Shown one piece after another: positions 22,734 to 26,429 of a stretch of DNA of 26,429 nt. The position numbers and the translations under genes were made by a program. The notes beneath the pieces were generated by a model that saw only the letters and a program-made list of their open reading frames with translations, searched no databases and was not told where the DNA came from. Position 1 is the stretch's first letter. The number at the start of each line of letters is the position of its first letter. The DNA is from an uncultured Oscillospiraceae bacterium (GTDB taxonomy: Bacteria; Bacillota; Clostridia; Oscillospirales; Oscillospiraceae), in assembly GCA_910579725.1 (NCBI GenBank), contig CAJTUD010000038.1:1-26429 (forward strand), in the 5' to 3' direction.

Positions 22734-22967
22734 ATGAAAACCTACGAAATCATCAAGGAAGAATATGTCCCCTGTACCGGGAATATGCAGCCGGACCGCC
22801 GGGAGATTCTGGAGCTGGAGCTGGACAGCCCCGCCATGTATGTGCAGGACCAGTACCGCCGGGAGCGGTCCGTGGAGTTTTTGGCCACCGAGCACGACGG
22901 AAGCCCTGTTATTGAAGCCCTGCTGGAGGGCGGGCGGAAGCACCGGTATATTTTCAGCGAGATCTGA
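22734..22967 (+). CDS. small protein of unknown function
   Basis: I do not recognise this 77-residue protein. It begins MKTYEIIKEEYVPCTGN, is acidic, has no membrane span or signal peptide, and its last half (SVEFLATEHDGSPVIEALLEGGRKHRYIFSEI) reads like a small beta-rich soluble fold. The ATG at 22734 has AAGGA upstream with eight bases between. It is transcribed away from the ABC-F gene, with about 95 bases between its start and the ABC-F promoter, and ends at a strong terminator (22993-23039). A promoter is not clear: TATAGT near 22665 has only a poorly spaced -35 partner. Codon use and ribosome site suggest it is real. Confidence 0.65.
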   Translation: MKTYEIIKEEYVPCTGNMQPDRREILELELDSPAMYVQDQYRRERSVEFLATEHDGSPVIEALLEGGRKHRYIFSEI

Positions 22968-22973
22968 GCGTGA

Positions 22974-23159
22974 TCACTGCCGTGGAGAAATCCGGGAAGG
23001 GCGCGGGCGGGTATTCCGTCCGCGCCCTTCCCGCTTTTTCTTCCTTGTCAGCCGGTTCAGCAGGGCCACCAGCCCCCAGATGACCAGGATGACCGCAAAA
23101 ATCCCCAGCATCCCGCTGCCCATGATCCCTAGGCAGGTCCATACCATCTGCGTGTTCAT
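22974..23159 (-). CDS. sodium-pump decarboxylase gamma subunit-like (OadG family)
   Basis: A 61-residue protein with one N-terminal membrane span (about 8-35, CLGIMGSGMLGIFAVILVIWGLVALLNRL) followed by a basic tail (TRKKKREGRGRN), the plan of OadG/MmdD small subunits that anchor the pump. It lies 12 bases after the beta subunit, with AAAGGAGGAG as ribosome site before the ATG at 23159. Such short proteins are hard to identify by sequence; the neighbour carries most of the weight. Its last 20 codons run through the terminator of the convergent small gene, so the C-terminal sequence is shaped by that hairpin. Confidence 0.6.
   Translation of the reverse strand: MNTQMVWTCLGIMGSGMLGIFAVILVIWGLVALLNRLTRKKKREGRGRNTRPRPSRISPRQ
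22993..23039 (+). terminator. terminator of the small gene, overlapping the end of the OadG-like gene
   Basis: A perfect 14-bp stem (22993-23006 with 23020-23033) with a 13-base loop, followed by C and five Ts on the plus strand. On the minus strand it lies inside the 3' end of the OadG-like ORF and is followed by GATTTCTCC, so it could also end the oadB-oadG transcript. Confidence 0.75.
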
Positions 23160-23171
23160 GCTTCTCCTCCT

Positions 23172-24278
23172 TTACAGAACGTTTTCCACCAGCGTAATCA
23201 TCAGTCCGCCGGCGATCACCGAGGCAATCTGTCCGCTGACGTTGGCCCCGGCGGCGTGCATCAGCAGGAAGTTGTAGGAATCCTCCTCCAGCCCCATCTT
23301 GTGGACCACCCGGGAGGCCATGGGGAAGGCGGAGATCCCCGCCGCGCCGATCATGGGATTGACCTTCTTTTTGGAAAACAGATTCAGCGCCTTGGCGAAC
23401 AGCACTCCCCCCACGGTGTCGAACACGAAGCCCACCAGCCCCAGACCCAGAATCAGCAGGGTCTGCCAGGTGACGAACCACTCCGCCTTCATCTTGAAGC
23501 TGACGCTCAGGCCCAGCAGCAGTGTGATGAGGTTGGCCAGCTCGTGCTGGGCCGACTGGCTGAGGCTGTCCAGCACGCCGCACTCCCGGATCAGATTGCC
23601 GAACATGAGAAATCCGATGAGCTCCGCGCTTTTGGGAGCCACCGTCCCGGCGATGATGGTGACGAAGACGGGAAACAGAATCCGGGTGGTTCTGGAAACT
23701 TCGCCGGGAACATATTCCATGCGGATCATCCGCTCTTTTCTGGTGGTGATGGCGCGGATAATGGGCGGCTGGATGATGGGCACCAGAGCCATGTAGGAGT
23801 AGGCCGCCACCATGATGGCCCCCTGATAGACGCTCTGGAAGTAGTTGGCCACGTAAATGCTGGTGGGGCCGTCGGCGGCGGCAATGATGGCGGCGGAGGC
23901 CGCGTCCTTCAGATCAAAGCCTGCCGCCACCGCCGCTGTCAGGGTGAAGAAAATACCGAACTGGGCTGCCGCGCCGAAGAGGAACATCTTCGGATTTGAG
24001 AGCAGGGGACCGAAGTCGATCATGGCGCCGATGCCGATGAACAGCAGCAGGGGGAACAGTTCGCTGGCAATGCCGGCGCTGAAAAGCGTCTCGATGGCCT
24101 CCGTCTGGACAAAGGGCAGATTCACCAGCACCGCTCCAAAGCCCATCGGCAGCAGCAGCGACGGCTCCATCTCCCGTTTCACCGCCAGGAAAATGAGCAG
24201 AGCGCCGGTGCAGATCATCAGAAGCTGCTGCCAGGTGAAATTGAGAACATTGGAAAACAGATCGGAAAAAATCTCCAT
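23172..24278 (-). CDS. oadB: sodium ion-translocating decarboxylase beta subunit
   Basis: The membrane subunit of oxaloacetate/methylmalonyl-CoA/glutaconyl-CoA decarboxylase pumps, which releases CO2 from carboxybiotin and exports sodium. The 368 residues contain about ten hydrophobic spans and the family landmarks: ADGPTSIYVAN with Asp135 (the sodium and proton site), AAYSYMALVPIIQPPI, GNLIRECGV, LLGLSVSFKM, NPMIGAAGISAFPMASRVV and LLMHAAGANVSGQI. All key residues seem intact. The ATG at 24278 has GGAGG 11 bases upstream. It heads a two-gene transcript with the gamma-like subunit. No alpha (carboxyltransferase) or biotin carrier gene is in the window, so the substrate cannot be named. A riboswitch-like leader precedes it. 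Confidence 0.92.
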   Translation of the reverse strand: MEIFSDLFSNVLNFTWQQLLMICTGALLIFLAVKREMEPSLLLPMGFGAVLVNLPFVQTEAIETLFSAGIASELFPLLLFIGIGAMIDFGPLLSNPKMFLFGAAAQFGIFFTLTAAVAAGFDLKDAASAAIIAAADGPTSIYVANYFQSVYQGAIMVAAYSYMALVPIIQPPIIRAITTRKERMIRMEYVPGEVSRTTRILFPVFVTIIAGTVAPKSAELIGFLMFGNLIRECGVLDSLSQSAQHELANLITLLLGLSVSFKMKAEWFVTWQTLLILGLGLVGFVFDTVGGVLFAKALNLFSKKKVNPMIGAAGISAFPMASRVVHKMGLEEDSYNFLLMHAAGANVSGQIASVIAGGLMITLVENVL

Positions 24279-24330
24279 AGGGGAAAGCGCCTCCTTTTCG
24301 GGCCCGCAGCCCGTTTTCTGGAGAGAGCGC

Positions 24331-24378
24331 AAAAAAATGAGACCCCCGCGGCACATCAGACGTACCGCGAAAGTCTCA
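24331..24378 (-). terminator. intrinsic terminator in the oadB leader
   Basis: On the minus strand TGAGAC (24378-24373), TTT, CGCGGTAC (24369-24362), loop, GTGCCGCG (24354-24347), GGG, GTCTCA (24343-24338), then seven Ts (24337-24331). The stem is 17 bp including U-G pairs. Its 5' arm reuses the 3' strand of the aptamer, so aptamer and terminator exclude each other. It lies 52 bases before the oadB start codon. Confidence 0.85.
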
Positions 24379-24457
24379 TCATTTCAGGCGGGGCCGGGAT
24401 TTACCCGTACTGACGGCCGCCGCCGCGCCGGAAGGCGCTGATTACTCCCTCTCACTT
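24370..24457 (-). ncRNA. yybP-ykoY (manganese) riboswitch-like aptamer
   Basis: The transcript begins almost exactly at this element. On the minus strand GAGAG pairs with CTTTC (P1.1, one G-U), then GGAGTA is the conserved 5' loop, ATCA pairs with TGAT (P1.2), and GAGA is the 3' loop, matching the yybP-ykoY pattern GGAGUA ... GAGACYUU. Between them are a hairpin GCGCC-TTCC-GGCGC and a GC-rich arm with an internal loop reading GTCAGTA and a closing CGGG-TAAAT-CCCG hairpin, as expected for the second leg. Known members sense Mn2+ and usually allow transcription of metal exporters when it is high. A T-box was considered and rejected. The assignment is from memory of the consensus, without a covariance search. 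Confidence 0.65.
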
Positions 24458-24464
24458 GCCTCCC

Positions 24465-24493
24465 ATCATATGCCATCGGGCGCGGAATGTCAA
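24465..24493 (-). promoter_or_regulatory. strong promoter of the oadB leader
   Basis: On the minus strand TTGACA (24493-24488), 17 bases, TATGAT (24470-24465). Transcription would begin near 24458, at the first base of the aptamer. Confidence 0.85.
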
Positions 24494-24539
24494 GGGGGAA
24501 TTTTCAGGATTGCCATCGCCGGCCGCACAAAAAAGATTC

Positions 24540-24568
24540 TTTACCTTTCCCCCTTTTTTTGCTATAAT
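24540..24568 (+). promoter_or_regulatory. extended -10 promoter of recJ
   Basis: A consensus TATAAT at 24563-24568 with TG one base upstream (extended -10), and a weak TTTACC 17 bases before it at 24540-24545. Transcription would begin near 24575. It is divergent from the oadB promoter about 50 bases away. Confidence 0.7.
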
Positions 24569-24656
24569 GTCTTTTGTTGTATAAAAATAGAGCTGGATGT
24601 GTCCGCCGGATGTCCGGACGGGGGCCAGTGGAGAGGGGGGGAGCGTCATCAAGTAT

Positions 24657-26429
24657 GTGAGATGGACCGGCGGCTGCGGCAGTGAAGAGGCCGGAGCGGG
24701 CCTGCGGGCGGCCGGATATCCGCCGCTGCTTTCTGCTGTGCTGGCCGCCAGGGGTGTGACCTCTCCGGAGAAGGCCGCGCTGCGCCTGGAGCGGGAGCGG
24801 GAGCTCAGTCATTCCCCGTTTTTGATGAAAGATATGGACAAGGCTGTGGCGCGTATCCGCCAGGCCCTGGCGGACGGGGAGCGAATTGCCGTTTTCGGGG
24901 ACTATGATGTGGACGGCATCACGTCCACGGTCCTTTTGGTGGACTATCTCCGCTCCCGGGGGGCAGACTGCCTGAAATATATTCCTCGCCGCGTGGAGGA
25001 CGGCTACGGCCTGGGGAAGGAGGCCCTGCGGATTCTGCGGAATCAGGGCGTGACGCTGGTGATTACTGTGGACTGCGGCATTACCGGACTGGAGGAGGCC
25101 CGCTTTGCCCGGGAAGTGGGATTGGAGCTGGTGATCACCGACCACCACGAGTGCAAGGACGAGCTGCCGGAGGCGGCGGCGGTGGTGGATCCGAGAAGGC
25201 CGGACTGTCCCTATCCCTTCAAGCATCTGGCGGGAGTGGGCGTGGCGCTGAAGCTGGTGCTGGCGCTGGACCAGCAGCGGGAGGAGGCTCTGTTTGCCCG
25301 CTACTGCACCCTGGCCGCTATCGGCACAGTGGCCGACGTGATGCAGATGTCCGGCGAAAACCGGACGATTGTCCACCGGGGGCTGGAGGCCATCGGCGGC
25401 TCGGATTTTCTGGGGCTCCGGGCGCTGCTGCGGGAGACCGGCCTGACGGACAGGGAGGTGTCCTCCACCCAGATCGGCTTCATTCTGGCGCCTCGGATCA
25501 ACGCCGCCGGACGCATGGGGGAGGCGGAGCTGGCCGCCGACCTGTTTCTGACGGACGATCCCGCCCGGGCGGAGATTCTGGCCCGGGAGCTTTGCGGCCT
25601 GAACCGGGAGCGGCAGGCGGTGGAGCAGGAAATTTTTGCCCAGGCGGTGGAGCAGATCGAATTCCTGTCCGCCGGAGAGCGCAGCGCGCTGGTGCTGTCC
25701 AGCGAGGTCTGGCACCAGGGGGTGGTGGGGATTGTGGCCAGCCGCCTCAGCGAGAAATATTCCTGTCCCAGCTTTATGATTCATTTGCAGAACGGCATGG
25801 GCAAGGGCTCCTGCCGCAGCTATGGCGGCTTCAATCTTTTTGCCGCGCTGGAGTCCTGCCAGGATCTGCTGGTGGACTTCGGCGGCCATGAGCTGGCGGC
25901 GGGATTCAACATCCGGGAGGAGGACATCCCCGCCTTCCGCCGCCGGATGAACCGGTGCGTCTGTGACTACTGCAACGGGGAAACGCCGGTGTCCTCGCTG
26001 GCGGTGGACGTGATCGTGGGCCATCCGGAGTGGGTGACGCTGGAGGAAATGGAGGCCCTCTCCCGGCTGGAGCCCTATGGCTCCGGCAATGAACGGCCGG
26101 TATTCGCCATCATGGGCGCCCGGGTGGAGAGCCTTCAGAGCGTGGGACAGAACCGGCATTTGAAGCTGCGTCTGGCAAAGGGGGACTGCCGGTTCGAGGC
26201 CATCTTCTTTTCCGCTACGGCGGAGGCCTGCGGGGTGTCCCTGGGGATGAGGGTGGACGCGGCCTTTCACCTGCAAATCAACGAGTTCCGGGGGGTCAGC
26301 AGCGTGCAGCTGCAGCTGGTGGACCTGCGCCCCGCCGCCGGTCCCAGCCGGCGGGAGCGGGAGTGCCTGGAGCTGGTGGAGCGGCTGGTGGCCGGAGGTC
26401 CCGTGACGGAGGGAGAGGCGGTGCGCCTG
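24657..26429 (+). CDS. recJ: single-stranded-DNA-specific exonuclease RecJ (cut by the window edge)
   Basis: RecJ degrades single-stranded DNA 5' to 3' in recombination and mismatch or base-excision repair. The visible 591 codons include DHH motifs GDYDVDGITST, VDCGI, TDHHE and GTVADVM, the DHHA1 motif region with GKGSCRS and FGGHELAAGF, and the OB-fold region (LEPYGSGNERPVF). The 3' end lies outside the window. The start is uncertain. GTG at 24657 is used here; ATG at 24597 is also in frame but lacks a ribosome site. The strong GGGGGGGAG at 24635-24643 is best placed for an ATC codon at 24648, which would give a start resembling Met-Lys-Tyr-Val. Confidence 0.93.
   Translation, partial: MRWTGGCGSEEAGAGLRAAGYPPLLSAVLAARGVTSPEKAALRLERERELSHSPFLMKDMDKAVARIRQALADGERIAVFGDYDVDGITSTVLLVDYLRSRGADCLKYIPRRVEDGYGLGKEALRILRNQGVTLVITVDCGITGLEEARFAREVGLELVITDHHECKDELPEAAAVVDPRRPDCPYPFKHLAGVGVALKLVLALDQQREEALFARYCTLAAIGTVADVMQMSGENRTIVHRGLEAIGGSDFLGLRALLRETGLTDREVSSTQIGFILAPRINAAGRMGEAELAADLFLTDDPARAEILARELCGLNRERQAVEQEIFAQAVEQIEFLSAGERSALVLSSEVWHQGVVGIVASRLSEKYSCPSFMIHLQNGMGKGSCRSYGGFNLFAALESCQDLLVDFGGHELAAGFNIREEDIPAFRRRMNRCVCDYCNGETPVSSLAVDVIVGHPEWVTLEEMEALSRLEPYGSGNERPVFAIMGARVESLQSVGQNRHLKLRLAKGDCRFEAIFFSATAEACGVSLGMRVDAAFHLQINEFRGVSSVQLQLVDLRPAAGPSRRERECLELVERLVAGGPVTEGEAVRL

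Noticed and set aside
24331..24458. T-box leader before oadB
   Set aside because: No AGGGUGGNACCGCG antiterminator motif or specifier loop, and the gene is not tRNA- or amino-acid-related; the GGAGUA/GAGA pattern fits a cation riboswitch better.
24504..26276. A 590-codon minus-strand frame opposite recJ
   Set aside because: Antisense shadow; it also crosses the oadB promoter and lacks motifs, while the plus frame has all RecJ motifs.

Overview
The window looks like a chromosomal segment of a G+C-rich, single-membrane member of the Clostridia (Bacillota), most like the gut Oscillospiraceae. The evidence is the Firmicute-type block of smc, ftsY, rph, rdgB, yhbY, nadD-yqeK, LCP genes and rsfS, strong Shine-Dalgarno sites, sigma-A-type promoters (TTGACA-17-TATAAT), and sodium-pump decarboxylase subunits. 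Species cannot be set from the sequence alone. No tRNA, rRNA, CRISPR array, phage gene or insertion sequence was found.

Layout. (1) 215-4627, plus strand: a divergent type IIA topoisomerase pair (ParE-like, ParC-like), followed by a non-coding stretch that can fold into a long rod-shaped RNA (4636-4788) ending at a terminator. (2) 5074-5946, plus: a YitT/DUF2179 membrane protein. (3) 6038-17464, minus: a long housekeeping block reading smc, ftsY, a small membrane protein, rph, rdgB, yhbY, then from its own strong promoter a fused nadD-yqeK, two LytR-CpsA-Psr proteins and rsfS. It joins chromosome condensation, protein targeting, RNA and nucleotide quality control, NAD synthesis, wall-polymer attachment and ribosome silencing. 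(4) 17826-18725, plus: an aromatic-acid-exporter-like membrane protein behind a strong promoter and a 14-bp-arm palindrome. (5) 18819-22355, minus: a stress/antibiotic-response group with a MerR-TipAS regulator, a short DUF1062 protein, a DJ-1-like protein lacking the usual nucleophile cysteine, and an ABC-F ATPase whose leader looks like a transcription attenuator. (6) 22734-24278: a small unknown protein (plus) and, convergent to it, sodium-pump decarboxylase beta and gamma subunits (minus) behind what reads as a yybP-ykoY (manganese) riboswitch with its terminator. (7) 24657 to the right edge, plus: recJ, cut by the window.

Most notable observations: the riboswitch-like leader on a beta/gamma sodium-pump pair with no alpha or biotin subunit nearby; the ABC-F attenuator with a three-codon upstream ORF and a matching antiterminator; an internal start with an ideal Shine-Dalgarno site in the MerR-TipAS gene that would yield a free TipAS domain as in Streptomyces tipA; and the 6S-like folded RNA downstream of parC. 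All are read by eye from base pairing and motifs; no covariance model or database search was run.
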